From positions 1-64,000 of the forward strand of contig NZ_JAGFNS010000033.1 in the NCBI RefSeq assembly GCF_017592555.1: DNA of 64,000 nt, written 5' to 3'. The position numbers and the translations under genes are program-made. Origin of the DNA: Actinoplanes flavus (lineage in GTDB: Bacteria; Actinomycetota; Actinomycetes; Mycobacteriales; Micromonosporaceae). Below are positions 14,129-23,256 of the stretch, one piece after another. Positions within the stretch are counted from its first letter, which is position 1, and each line of letters opens with the position of its first letter. Below the pieces are notes generated by a model. It did no database searches. It was not told the origin of the DNA and was given only the letters and a program-made list of their open reading frames with translations.

Positions 14129-16525
14129 GTGATCCTCATGGTCATGCAGGGCAGGAAACGAACTGGGAAGAGGCATGACGAGGGCTTCCTGTCGTCAGTG
14201 GTGAGCTCCACCGCGGACGCCATCATCGGCTGCGACACGCAGGGGCGGATCACCGCCTGGAATCCGGCGGCCGAACGGATCTACGGCTACCGCTGCGACG
14301 AGGCGCGACGCCGGCCGGTGACGATGATGTACCCGGCCGACGTCGCCGAGCGTGACTGGCAGGTCTTCCAGAAGGCGCTCCGGGGCATCCCCACGGCGCA
14401 ACTGCGGACCGTGCGGCTGCGCAAGGACGGCACCCGCGTACCGGTCCGGATGTCGTTCGCGCCGATCGAGGGCACCGACGGATCGGTCCGCGGCGTGGTC
14501 AGCGTCGCCCACGAGCTGACCGACGAGATCCGGTCGGAAGCCCGGATGACGGCGCTGCTGGAGGCCACGCCGGACGCGATCGTCGGCGTCGACCGCGGCG
14601 GGCGCATCATGTTCGCCAACCGGTCCTGCGAACGGCTGCTGGGCTACCCGCCGGAGGAGCTGACCGGCCGGCCGGCCGAGACGCTGTTCGCCGAGGAGGT
14701 CCGCGCCGGCATGGTCGAGCTGTGTGAGCGCCTGTTCGACGATCCCGGACTGCGCGACCGCACCCGGACGCTGACGACCCGGCTGCGGCGCCGGGACGGC
14801 ACCGTGCTGCCCGGCGAGACGACGCTGAGCTGGCGGGAGGAACCCGGCGGGCCGCTGCTGATCGCGGCGACCCGTGATCTGACCGAGCAGCACCGGGCCG
14901 AGGACAAGCTGCGGGCGCTGCTCGAGGCGGTGCCGGAGGCGATCACCGGGGTCTCGCTCGACGGCCGGATCGTGATGGCCAACCGGGGCACCGAGCGGCT
15001 GCTCGGCTACTCCCGCGAGGAGCTGCTGAACGAGCCCTACGACCGGCTCCTGCCCGGCTACGAGCGGGAGCGCGTCGCCCGGATGGTGACCGGGCTGTTC
15101 GAGTCGGCGGTGCCGTCGACCGTGGTCTACGTCGACATCGTCCGCGCCGACGGGACCCTGGTGCCCACCGAGAGCACGGTGAGCCGGTTCGACAGCGCCG
15201 GCGAGCACATGCTGCTGGTCGCCGGCCGTGACATCACCGAGCGGGTGGCCGCCGAACAGGAGCGGGCCCACCTCGTCGAACAGGTGCAGCGGCAGCGGGC
15301 CGAGCAGGTGATCCAGCGGACCCAGCGGCTGGAGGCCCTCGGACAGCTGGCCGGCGGTGTCGCCCACGACTTCAACAACCTGCTCGCCGTCATCTCCAAC
15401 TACACCGAGCTGCTCGGGGACGAGATCAGCGACCTGGCCCGGACCGACCCGGGGCAGTGGCAGCCGTTCGCCGACGACCTCGACCGGATCCGGCAGGCCG
15501 CCCAGCGCGGCGCGGCGCTCACCCAGCGGCTGCTCACCTTCAGCCGGCGGGATCTCAGCCGGCCCCAGGTGCTGGAACCCGGTGCCGTCCTGGACCGGCT
15601 GCTGCCGTCGCTGCGGACCGCGGTCGGTGAGGACCACGAACTGCGGCTGACCGCCGTACCGGGGTTGTGGCCGGTCCTGCTCGATCCCGGGCAGCTCGAC
15701 CAGTTGCTGGTCAACCTGGCGGTCAACGCCCGGGACGCGATGCCCGGCGGCGGCCCGGTGGTCATCGAGGCCGACAACCTCCGCTTCGACGGTGACGACC
15801 CCGGCTATCAGCCGCCACCCGAGACCGGGCGCCGCTACCTGCGCCTGCGGGTCACCGACACCGGCGTCGGCATGTCCGCCGAGGTGGCGGCGCGCGTCTT
15901 CGAGCCGTTCTTCACCACCAAGAACAAGAGCCCCGGTACGGGACTCGGGCTGGCCGCCGTCCACGGCATCGTGGGCCAGGCCGGCGGCAGCCTGGCCGTG
16001 ACGTCACGTCCCGGCGTCGGCACCACCATGACGGTCCTGCTGCCGGCCACCGACGAGGCGCTCACCGACACGGTGGACGAGCTCATCCCGGACGACGGCG
16101 GCCCGGACGACGGCGAGCCGGGGCGGCGCCACGTCGTCCTGCTCGCCGACGACGAGGAGGGCATCCGGGAGTCCACCGCCCGGGCGCTGACCCGCCACGG
16201 CTACCGCGTCCTGACCGCCCCCGACGGCCCGGCCGCCCTGACCCTGGCGCACCGGCACCGCGACGAGATCGACGTGCTGCTCACCGACGTGATCATGCCG
16301 AGGATGCACGGCGGTGAGCTGGCCCAGCGGGTGGCCGACCTGATCCCGGACATCCGGGTGATCTACATGTCCGGATATGCCGAACCGCTGCTCGACGTCG
16401 TGCCCGTCGGCTCCGCGGCCAGCCCGCTGCTGGAGAAGCCGTTCGCCATCGCCGATCTGCTGCGCACCCTGCGCGGCGGCCCGATTCGCTCCGAGGGCAG
16501 GGAAACCGGTATGCACGTCACGTGA
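14129..16525 (+). CDS. Hybrid sensor histidine kinase with three PAS domains and a receiver
   Basis: A 798-residue cytosolic kinase. It has three PAS domains (about 20-137, 138-258 and 259-380), a dimerisation/phosphoacceptor region with GQLAGGVAHDFNNLLAV (His near 413), an HATPase_c domain with NLAVNARDAMPGGG, DTGVGMS and GTGLGLAAVHG (about 500-650), and a C-terminal receiver with its phosphoacceptor Asp near 720 in LLTDVIMPRMHG. The VAHDFNN type with a fused receiver is common in PAS hybrid kinases. No output domain is fused, so it should signal to a separate partner. No heme or flavin ligand can be assigned with confidence. The stop overlaps the murJ start by 4 bp. The start may be the GTG at 14129 or an ATG shortly after it. 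Confidence 0.9.
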   Translation: MILMVMQGRKRTGKRHDEGFLSSVVSSTADAIIGCDTQGRITAWNPAAERIYGYRCDEARRRPVTMMYPADVAERDWQVFQKALRGIPTAQLRTVRLRKDGTRVPVRMSFAPIEGTDGSVRGVVSVAHELTDEIRSEARMTALLEATPDAIVGVDRGGRIMFANRSCERLLGYPPEELTGRPAETLFAEEVRAGMVELCERLFDDPGLRDRTRTLTTRLRRRDGTVLPGETTLSWREEPGGPLLIAATRDLTEQHRAEDKLRALLEAVPEAITGVSLDGRIVMANRGTERLLGYSREELLNEPYDRLLPGYERERVARMVTGLFESAVPSTVVYVDIVRADGTLVPTESTVSRFDSAGEHMLLVAGRDITERVAAEQERAHLVEQVQRQRAEQVIQRTQRLEALGQLAGGVAHDFNNLLAVISNYTELLGDEISDLARTDPGQWQPFADDLDRIRQAAQRGAALTQRLLTFSRRDLSRPQVLEPGAVLDRLLPSLRTAVGEDHELRLTAVPGLWPVLLDPGQLDQLLVNLAVNARDAMPGGGPVVIEADNLRFDGDDPGYQPPPETGRRYLRLRVTDTGVGMSAEVAARVFEPFFTTKNKSPGTGLGLAAVHGIVGQAGGSLAVTSRPGVGTTMTVLLPATDEALTDTVDELIPDDGGPDDGEPGRRHVVLLADDEEGIRESTARALTRHGYRVLTAPDGPAALTLAHRHRDEIDVLLTDVIMPRMHGGELAQRVADLIPDIRVIYMSGYAEPLLDVVPVGSAASPLLEKPFAIADLLRTLRGGPIRSEGRETGMHVT

Positions 16526-18111
16526 CAGACGGATCTTCGATCGGGCGCGCCGGGCAGCGGATGGCCGTCGCCACCCTCGCCTCGCGGGTCGCCGGGTTCC
16601 TGCGGATCCTGGTGCTCGCCGCCGCGCTGGGGCTGGGCGGCCGGTTGCTCGACACGTACAACCTGGCCAACACGGTGCCGAACGCCGTCTACGAGCTGAT
16701 CGTCGGCGGCACCATGGCCAGCATCGTGGTGCCGCTGCTCACCCGGGCGGCGCTGCGCGAACCCGACGGCGGGGTGCTGTACGCCCAGCGGCTGCTGTCG
16801 CTGATCGTCTACCTGCTCGGCGCGGTCACCGTCCTGGCCGTGGTCGCCGCGCCGCTGCTGATCGACCTGTACGCCCCCGGTTTCACCAGCGACCAGCGGG
16901 ACCTGGCCGTCGTGTTCAGCCGGTTCTTCCTGCCGCAGATCCTCTTCTACGGCGTCAGCGCGACCACCGGCGCCATCCTCAACATCCGCGGCCGGTTCGC
17001 CGCCGGAGCGTGGGCGCCCCTGGTGAACAGCGTCATCGTCATCGCGGTGGGGCTGGTCTACCTGGCGATCGGCGGCACCACCGGCACCGATCCGAGCACC
17101 GGGGAACTGCTGCTGCTCGCGGTCGGCACGACGGCCGGGGTGTTCGCGCAGGCGCTGCTGGTGGTGTGGGCGCTGCGCCGCAGCGGCTTCCCGATCCGGC
17201 TGCACCTGGACCCGCGCGGCATCGCCATCCGGCGGATCGGCCGGCTCGGCGTGTGGGTGCTGGTGGCGGTCGTCGCCTCGCAGACGCTCACCGCGGCGGC
17301 GACCCGGGCCGCGTCCTGGGGCGGCGCGGGCGGCATCACCGCCTTCCAGAACGCGAGCGCCGTCTACCTGGTTCCGTTCGCGGTCGTCGCGGTGTCGGTG
17401 ATGACCGCCATGCTGCCCCGGCTCAGCGAGTACGCGGCCCGCGGCGAACACCAGCGGGTCACCGTCGGCCTGTCCCGGGCGGTGCGTACCGCCCTGGTGG
17501 TGATGGCGCCGATCGCGGCCGCCTTCGTGCTGCTCGGCCCGACCATCGCGGTGGTGCTGTTCGACCACGGCAACAGCGATCCGGCGACGGTCCGGGTGCT
17601 CGGCCTGGTGCTGACCGCGTTCGGGCTCACCCTGGTGCCGTTCACCAGCTACATGATCCTCCAGCGGGGCCTGTACGCCCTCCAGGACACCCGCACGTCG
17701 GCGCTGATCACGGTGCTGGTCGCCGCGGTCGGGGTGGCCGGATGCGCCGCCGCCGGGGCGCTGCTGCCGAAGCGGGACATCGTCGTCGGCATCCCGGTGG
17801 CGTACGCGGTCGCCTACCTGTCCGGCCTCACCGTGACCGCCCTCGTGCTGCGCCGGCGGCTCGGCCACATCGACGGGCGGCGCCTCGTCCGTACCCATCT
17901 GCGGGTCTTCGTGGCGACCGCGGCCGGCGCGGGATGCGCCGGCCTGGTCGTCTGGTTCACCGGCCCGGCCTCCTGGACGGGCGCCCTGGTCACCCTGCTG
18001 GGTGCGGCGGCCGCCGGCGGCGCCGGCTACCTGCTCGCCGGACGGCTGATGCGTCTCGCCGAGCTGCGGCACCTGCTGAACACGGCGCTGCCGGGCCTGC
18101 GGACCTGGTGA
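16522..18111 (+). CDS. murJ: Lipid II flippase MurJ family protein
   Basis: A 529-residue membrane protein with about 14 helices. The N-terminus (AVATLASRVAGFLRILVLAAALG, then DTYNLANTVPNAVYELIVGGTMASIVVPLL) is the hallmark of MurJ/MviN, the MATE-like exporter that moves lipid-linked peptidoglycan precursor across the membrane. The usual actinobacterial MurJ has a pseudokinase domain at the C-terminus; this one ends after the membrane domain and may be a paralogue. It begins at a GTG that overlaps the hybrid-kinase stop, which makes translational coupling with that sensor likely. It converges with the CU044_5270 gene, 1 bp away. Confidence 0.87.
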   Translation: MTDGSSIGRAGQRMAVATLASRVAGFLRILVLAAALGLGGRLLDTYNLANTVPNAVYELIVGGTMASIVVPLLTRAALREPDGGVLYAQRLLSLIVYLLGAVTVLAVVAAPLLIDLYAPGFTSDQRDLAVVFSRFFLPQILFYGVSATTGAILNIRGRFAAGAWAPLVNSVIVIAVGLVYLAIGGTTGTDPSTGELLLLAVGTTAGVFAQALLVVWALRRSGFPIRLHLDPRGIAIRRIGRLGVWVLVAVVASQTLTAAATRAASWGGAGGITAFQNASAVYLVPFAVVAVSVMTAMLPRLSEYAARGEHQRVTVGLSRAVRTALVVMAPIAAAFVLLGPTIAVVLFDHGNSDPATVRVLGLVLTAFGLTLVPFTSYMILQRGLYALQDTRTSALITVLVAAVGVAGCAAAGALLPKRDIVVGIPVAYAVAYLSGLTVTALVLRRRLGHIDGRRLVRTHLRVFVATAAGAGCAGLVVWFTGPASWTGALVTLLGAAAAGGAGYLLAGRLMRLAELRHLLNTALPGLRTW

Positions 18112-18112
18112 T

Positions 18113-19225
18113 CTACTTCTTCGGCGGCGCCGCGTCGGTGGTGGTCTGCTCCAGCACGACGCTGTAGCCGACGAGGTCGCCGGGCCGCAGCCGCGAGGTC
18201 GTGCCGCCCGGCTTCTCCACCCGGGACTCCTGGCCGAGGGCGCGCCCGGTGGCGGTGTCGATGATGAAGCGGCGCTCGATCGCGCCGGTGAACGCGCTCT
18301 GCGCGGTGAACGCGAAGCCCTCACCGGTACGGCCGTGCTGGTCGGCCACCACCCCCAGCGAGCGGGTGCCGGGCAGGTCGGCGATCAGGCGGAAGGCCGC
18401 CGCCCGGACCGGCCCGCTGACCGGGACCTCGGTGATCAGGCCGGAGGCGACGTTCAGCAGCCACTGGTCGCGGTCGGTCGGCATGTCGCCACCACCGCCG
18501 TCAAACTGCTTCAGCAGCGCGGCCCGCAGCGCGGCCGGCTCGGTCGGCAGCTTCTCCAGATCGCGGACGGGCAGGAAGGCGTACACGTCCGCGTCGCTCG
18601 TCGACACCGTCCGCGGGCCGGCGCCGGTGGCGACCGGTGACCCCGGCCCCACCTCGCCGTTCGGCAGCGGCTTGCCGACCGACACCGTCGCGGGGGAGCC
18701 GGCGGCCCGCCAGGCGGCCTCGTCGGCGGGTGTCAGCGGGGTCAGGCCGAGCGGCTGGGAGACCACCCGGGTGGGCTCGTCACCCGCGCGGGCCAGCCAG
18801 GTCTCGGACGACGACTTCGCCGTCATCCGGAAGGTCGCGGCGCCGGAGCCGACCGTGAGCACCGACCCGTTCTCGTGCCGGAACAGCAGGTACCTCCCGG
18901 AGCCGGGGGCCTCCTTGCCGCTGCGCTCGGCGGCGGCCAGCAGGATCTGCGACCCGGTCAGCCGGCCGGTCGCCTGGACCGAGGACCCGGATTCCGGGGG
19001 TACGGGCGCCGCGTCGCCGTTCACCACGACGACGGCCACGGCGGCGACCGCGGCGGCGGCCAGCGCCCCGGCCGGGATCAGCGCGGCGGCCCGGAACTGG
19101 CGGGGACGGGCCGCGGCCACCGGCACGGCGTGCGGGGCGAAGGACAGCGGCGGCGTTCCGGACGGGTCCAGCCGGGCCGGCCGGGCGTCGGCGAGGGTCT
19201 TCATGACGTCGGTCTGCTTGCTCAT
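18113..19225 (-). CDS. CU044_5270 family membrane protein, probable anti-sigma partner
   Basis: A protein of about 370 residues. It has a short cytosolic N-terminus (MSKQTDVMKTLADARPARLD), one transmembrane helix (about 47-70, ALIPAGALAAAAVAAVAVVVV) and a large external domain. This layout and the GRYLLFRHENG and GTRSLGVVADQHGRTGEGFAF segments fit the actinobacterial CU044_5270 family, which commonly accompanies ECF sigma factor genes. It overlaps the sigma gene stop by 4 bp, so the two are coupled. By position and topology it is likely the membrane anti-sigma or sensor partner; that role is inferred. The ATG at 19225 follows an AAGGAGCC ribosome site. Confidence 0.8.
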   Translation of the reverse strand: MSKQTDVMKTLADARPARLDPSGTPPLSFAPHAVPVAAARPRQFRAAALIPAGALAAAAVAAVAVVVVNGDAAPVPPESGSSVQATGRLTGSQILLAAAERSGKEAPGSGRYLLFRHENGSVLTVGSGAATFRMTAKSSSETWLARAGDEPTRVVSQPLGLTPLTPADEAAWRAAGSPATVSVGKPLPNGEVGPGSPVATGAGPRTVSTSDADVYAFLPVRDLEKLPTEPAALRAALLKQFDGGGGDMPTDRDQWLLNVASGLITEVPVSGPVRAAAFRLIADLPGTRSLGVVADQHGRTGEGFAFTAQSAFTGAIERRFIIDTATGRALGQESRVEKPGGTTSRLRPGDLVGYSVVLEQTTTDAAPPKK

Positions 19226-19776
19226 CGGCTCGGCTCCTTGATGACGACCGGCTTGACGAGCGCCGGCTGGGGGGTGGTCGGTTCGCCCGCGGCCGCGACG
19301 GCACGCTCGAGGCGGGTGCGGGCACGGTGCAGGCGTACGAGGAACGTCGCGGTCGAGCAGTTCACGACCCGGGCCGCCGCACGGGCGGACAGCCCGTCCC
19401 AGGCGGTGAGGGTCAGCACCTCCCGGTCGTTCTCGGAGAGCCGGGCGAGCGCCGCCAGGATCGCCGAGCGTTCGGCGACGCCGTCGGCGACGTCGGGGGT
19501 GTCGTCCGCCCACGCCAGCATCTCGGCGGCGACGGCGCGCTGCCGTTCCTCGTCGCGGTAGCGCTCGCGGATCACGTTGCGCGCCACGCCGAGCAGCCAC
19601 GGCAGCGCCGCGCCGTCCGGCATCCGGTCGAACCGCCGCCACGCCACGAGGAACGTGTCGGCCACGATCTCGTCGGCGAGCGGCCGCCCGGCGCGGGCGA
19701 CCGCGTACGCGTACACGCGGGGGTGGTGCTCGGCATACAGCGCGGTGAACTCCTGCGCATTCTCAGGGTCTGCCAC
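19222..19776 (-). CDS. ECF RNA polymerase sigma factor
   Basis: A 184-residue sigma-70 of the ECF type. Region 2 covers about 10-75 (FTALYAEHHPRVYAYAVARAG, then ADTFLVAWRRFDRMP and WLLGVARNVIRERYR). Region 4 covers about 105-160 (LARLSENDREVLTLTAWDGLSARAAARVVNCSTATFLVRLHRAR). The two regions and the short linker are typical, and the recognition helix contains CSTATFLVRLHRARTRLE. The downstream overlapping CU044_5270 gene probably encodes its regulator. The gene is divergent from nothing close by. Its promoter region (19777-19870) has no clear ECF consensus that I can identify. Confidence 0.9.
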   Translation of the reverse strand: MADPENAQEFTALYAEHHPRVYAYAVARAGRPLADEIVADTFLVAWRRFDRMPDGAALPWLLGVARNVIRERYRDEERQRAVAAEMLAWADDTPDVADGVAERSAILAALARLSENDREVLTLTAWDGLSARAAARVVNCSTATFLVRLHRARTRLERAVAAAGEPTTPQPALVKPVVIKEPSR

Positions 19777-19870
19777 TGATGGGCCGTCCTTAGGGAAGGG
19801 GTCCTGTCACCTGGTAATGCGCCGGGGAGCCGAATCCTTACAGCCTTTCTGAGGAGCACATGCGGTAGGC

Positions 19871-19910
19871 GCGGCGGCCCGTCGCCCCGCGGTTCGCCAC
19901 GGGCCGCCGC
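19871..19910 (-). terminator. Hairpin terminator after the chitinase gene
   Basis: GCGGCGGCCCGT (19871-19882) and ACGGGCCGCCGC (19899-19910) form a perfect 12-bp stem just beyond the chitinase stop codon at 19918. There is no T-run, as is common for actinobacterial terminators. Confidence 0.65.
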
Positions 19911-19917
19911 GATCGTG

Positions 19918-21603
19918 TCACCCGCCGAGGCCGGACGACATGGCGTTGATCAGCTCGCCGTCGGGCGTGTCACCGGTCAGCTCCCAGAAGAAGCTTCCCC
20001 CCAGGTTCTTATCGTTGGCGTACGACATCTTCCCCCGCACGGTGTCCGGGGTGTCGTAGCTCCACCACTGGTTGCCGCAGTGGGCGTACGCGGTTCCGGC
20101 GATGGTGTCGGTGACCGGGCAGCGCGTCTTGAGCACCTTGTAGTCTTCGACGCCCTGCTCGTAGGTGCCCGGAGCGGCCGCCGTGGCCGTTCCGCCCGGC
20201 GTCGCCTGGGTGACGCCCTGCCAGCCGCGGCCGTAGAAGCCGATGCCGAGCAGCAGTTTGTCGGCGGGGACCCCCTTGTCGAGATACTTCTGGATGGCCT
20301 CGTCGGCGTTGAAGCCGGTGATCGGGATCCCGTCGTACGGGTACAGCGGGGCGTTCGGCGCGGTCGGGCCGTCCGGGTCCCAGGCGCCGAAGTAGTCGTA
20401 CGACATGACGTTGAACCAGTCGACCTTCTTCGCGGCGCTCACGTAGTCGCTCTTCTCGAGCTTGCCGTCGCTCGACGCGTCCGCGGTGACGGCCGCGGTG
20501 ACGAGGTTGTCCGTGCCGAACCGGTTGCGCACCGCCGTCAGCAGGGTGGTCAGAGCTTCGGGCCCGCTGGTGTCACAGTCGAGGCCGCACGCGTTCGGGT
20601 ACTCCCAGTCGATGTCGATCCCGTCGAACACGTCCGCCCACCGGGGATCCTCGACCACCTTGTAGCAGGAGTCGGCGAACTTCTCCGCGTCCTTGGCCGC
20701 CTCACCGAAGCCGCCCGACCAGGTCCAGCCGCCGAACGAGAAGAGGATCTTCAGGTCCGGGTGCATCTTCTTGAGACGGCGCAGCTGACCGAAGTTGCCG
20801 CGCAGGGCGCCGGTGTCCCAGCTGTCCGCGACGCCGTCCACGCTCGCGTTCGCGTCGTAGAACTTGTCGTTGTCGGCGTACGGGTCCCCGAGGACGCACT
20901 GTCCGTTCTGGACGTTTCCGAAGGCGTAGTTGATGTGCGTCAGCTTGTCGGCCGAACCGCTGCTGTGGACGTTCTTGACGTGGTAATTCCGGGCGTACAC
21001 GCCCCAACTGGGGAAGTAGCCCAACAGGATCATGTCACCGGTCGGTGGCGCCGTCGTGGCGGGCGGTGCCGTGGTTGTCGGTGGCGCGGTGGTTGTCGGT
21101 GGTGCGGTGGTTGTCGGTGGCGCCGTGGTGGGCGGTGCGGTGGTGGGAGGCGCCGTTGTCGGTGGCACGGTCGTCGGTGGCACGGTCGTCGGCGGTCCGC
21201 CGGCACACGTCACGCCGTTGATCATGCAGTTCTCCGGTGCGGTGTAGGCACCCGTGCCGACGTAACCCCAGACGAACGACTGTCCGGGTTCCAGCGGGCC
21301 CGCCCACTCCTTCTTGACGGCCGTGTAGTGCGACCCGGTGTGGGTGACGTCGGCGTCCCAGAACGAACTGATGGAGGTGGTCGCCGGCAGATCGAACTCG
21401 ATCTTCCAGGTGGGCACCGCCGTGGACGTCCCATTGGTGACCGTGACCTCCGCCTGGTGACCGGACCCCCAGTCGCCCGTCGACTTCCACGTTGCGGCGA
21501 GACCGTCCGCCGCCGACGCGCCGCTCGTCGGGATCAGCATCGTGGCCGTCAGGACGGCGACTGCGGCAGCGGCCAGGCCGCCACGAATTCGGGATCTCCT
21601 CAT
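19918..21603 (-). CDS. Secreted chitinase: CBM2, Pro/Thr linker and GH18 domain
   Basis: A 561-residue exported enzyme. It has a signal peptide (about 1-32), a family 2 carbohydrate-binding module (about 33-135, with LAATWKSTGDWGSGHQAEVTVTNG-like strands and surface Trp residues), and a linker of PPTT(V/A/T) repeats (about 138-185). A GH18 catalytic domain (about 190-560) follows, with the DGIDIDWE motif ending in the catalytic Glu near 334. It hydrolyses beta-1,4 links of chitin by substrate-assisted catalysis; the Asp and Glu pattern is complete. The C-terminal LGGSFFWELTGD is also typical of the family. It stands alone between the sigma operon and flavohemoglobin. A strong terminator hairpin follows it. 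Confidence 0.95.
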   Translation of the reverse strand: MRRSRIRGGLAAAAVAVLTATMLIPTSGASAADGLAATWKSTGDWGSGHQAEVTVTNGTSTAVPTWKIEFDLPATTSISSFWDADVTHTGSHYTAVKKEWAGPLEPGQSFVWGYVGTGAYTAPENCMINGVTCAGGPPTTVPPTTVPPTTAPPTTAPPTTAPPTTTAPPTTTAPPTTTAPPATTAPPTGDMILLGYFPSWGVYARNYHVKNVHSSGSADKLTHINYAFGNVQNGQCVLGDPYADNDKFYDANASVDGVADSWDTGALRGNFGQLRRLKKMHPDLKILFSFGGWTWSGGFGEAAKDAEKFADSCYKVVEDPRWADVFDGIDIDWEYPNACGLDCDTSGPEALTTLLTAVRNRFGTDNLVTAAVTADASSDGKLEKSDYVSAAKKVDWFNVMSYDYFGAWDPDGPTAPNAPLYPYDGIPITGFNADEAIQKYLDKGVPADKLLLGIGFYGRGWQGVTQATPGGTATAAAPGTYEQGVEDYKVLKTRCPVTDTIAGTAYAHCGNQWWSYDTPDTVRGKMSYANDKNLGGSFFWELTGDTPDGELINAMSSGLGG

Positions 21604-21957
21604 GAACAGATCTCCTTACCAGTGGTACAAAGCTGCGGATTGGTGTGCGCGTCGACCGTTCGAACAGGCGTTTGCGCAGGTGAAGGCCGAAATGGTCAGA
21701 CTTGATCAGGCGCGGCGAGGCGCCGGTGGCCGTCTGTGCGATGTGGGAATAGCGCGCCTGTCGTCGCGGTTCGACCCGGCCTCAGCGGAGATCCTGCCCG
21801 ACGAGTCGCGCGCTCCAGGCGGGATGTCGGAAACCCGGGTCGGTGGCAGCGCACTGGGAGAAGATGCCGGACCACGCCAGCCGGGCCGCGACCGTTTCGC
21901 CCACCGGCGCGACGGCCCGTGATTAGGCTCGGATCAACGACGAAAGGGGGTGACATC
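21604..21957. other. Intergenic region between chitinase and flavohemoglobin
   Basis: These 354 bp separate two divergent genes and must hold both promoters. I see no coding sequence with family similarity. A TGGTCAGAC element at 21693-21701 resembles one half of the direct repeats seen upstream of Streptomyces chitinase genes, but no second copy is present. An AGGGGG ribosome site precedes the flavohemoglobin GTG start. Confidence 0.5.
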
Positions 21958-23166
21958 GTGTTGTCGGACAGGTCGCGGCCGATCATCCAGGCCACGCTGC
22001 CGGTCGTCGCCGACCACATCGGGGAGATCGCCAGGCGGTTCTACGCGCACATGTTCGCCGCGCACCCGGAGTTCCAGGACGGGATGTTCAACCGCGGCAA
22101 CCAGGCCGAGGGCTCGCAGTCCAAGGCGCTGGCCGGATCGGTCGCCGTCTTCGCCACCAGGCTGCTGTCCGTGCCGCCGCGGATCCCGGAACGGCTGCTC
22201 ACCCGGATCGCGCACAAGCACGCCTCGCTCGGCATCCGGCCCGACCAGTACGACGTCGTCCGCGAGCACCTCCTGTGGGCCATCGGCGACGTGCTCGGCG
22301 ACGCCGTCACGCCGGACGTCGCGGCCGCCTGGGACGAGGTGTACTGGCTGATGGCGTACGCGCTGATCCACCAGGAACGCGGCCTCTACAGCGCTCGCGG
22401 CGTCACCCCGGAACGGGTGTGGCGGCAGTGGCGGGTCGCCGCCAAGGAGCCGGAGACCGACGACGTCGTCTCGTTCGTGATGCGGCGCGTCGACGACCGG
22501 CCGGTCAAGACGTCCCTGCCGGGCCAGTACATCACCCTCCTCGCGCCGATGCCGGACGGCGTACGCCAGCCCCGGCAGTTCAGCCTCACCCGCGCCGACG
22601 ACGGCGAGCACCGCTACTTCGCGGTGAAGCGGGTGCACGGCGGCGGCAAACCCGACGGTGAGGTCTCCAACCTGCTGCACGACACGATCCAGGTCGGCGA
22701 CGAACTGACCATGAGCGTTCCGTACGGCGACGTGGTGCTGGACGACTCCGGACGGCCGGTCGTGTTCGCCAGCGCCGGCATCGGGGTCACGCCGATGGCC
22801 GGGATGCTGTCCCACCTGGTCGCCGCCGGCTCGCACCTGCACGTCACGATGCTGCACGCCGACGCCGCCGAGTCCAGCTTCGCGCTGCGCCGGCAGATCA
22901 CCGAGGACCTGGCCCGGCTGCCCAAGTCGTCCCTCTACGTCTGGTACGAGCAGGACCGGCACACCGACCTGCCGGTGGCCGGCGCCTTCTCCGGCGCCAT
23001 GGACCTGGACCAGGCCGAACTGCCCGAGGGCGCCGTCCACTACCTGTGCGGGCCGCTGCCGTTCCTCCAGTCGATCCGCAGCGCGCTGATCGACCGCGGC
23101 GTCCCGCCCCGCGACATCCAATACGAGGTGTTCGGCCCCGACCTGTGGCAGGCCGACGCCGACTGA
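21958..23166 (+). CDS. hmp: Flavohemoglobin, nitric oxide dioxygenase
   Basis: A 402-residue protein with three domains. The N-terminal globin (about 1-138) has the proximal His in RIAHKHASLGI and a Tyr in the distal pocket region. The FAD domain (about 145-255) has RQFSLT in place of the usual RxYS motif. The NAD(P) domain (about 260-400) has ASAGIGVTPMAGML and YLCGPLPFLQSI. It converts NO and O2 to nitrate with NAD(P)H, protecting against nitrosative stress. The GTG at 21958 has a ribosome site (AAAGGGGGTGAC) and gives the usual globin start; the open frame upstream of it lacks similarity. No NsrR-like operator was recognised. Confidence 0.93.
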   Translation: MLSDRSRPIIQATLPVVADHIGEIARRFYAHMFAAHPEFQDGMFNRGNQAEGSQSKALAGSVAVFATRLLSVPPRIPERLLTRIAHKHASLGIRPDQYDVVREHLLWAIGDVLGDAVTPDVAAAWDEVYWLMAYALIHQERGLYSARGVTPERVWRQWRVAAKEPETDDVVSFVMRRVDDRPVKTSLPGQYITLLAPMPDGVRQPRQFSLTRADDGEHRYFAVKRVHGGGKPDGEVSNLLHDTIQVGDELTMSVPYGDVVLDDSGRPVVFASAGIGVTPMAGMLSHLVAAGSHLHVTMLHADAAESSFALRRQITEDLARLPKSSLYVWYEQDRHTDLPVAGAFSGAMDLDQAELPEGAVHYLCGPLPFLQSIRSALIDRGVPPRDIQYEVFGPDLWQADAD

Positions 23167-23256
23167 GCCGGCCGGCCTGATCGGCTAGGCTGTCCGGAGG
23201 TGTGCCGGGAAGTCTGGTCGGCGGGGAGATTCACCGACCCTCGATTGGGAGGCCCC

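Noticed and set aside
14195..15964. 589-codon open frame antisense to the hybrid kinase
   Set aside because: Antisense frame of a high-GC gene with no domain and no ribosome site.
16363..18324. 653-codon open frame antisense to murJ
   Set aside because: Gln/His/Gly/Arg-rich antisense artefact.
21691..21705. Chitinase-type direct repeat (TGGTCxAGACC) upstream of the chitinase gene
   Set aside because: Only one imperfect copy (TGGTCAGAC). The known control element needs a pair.
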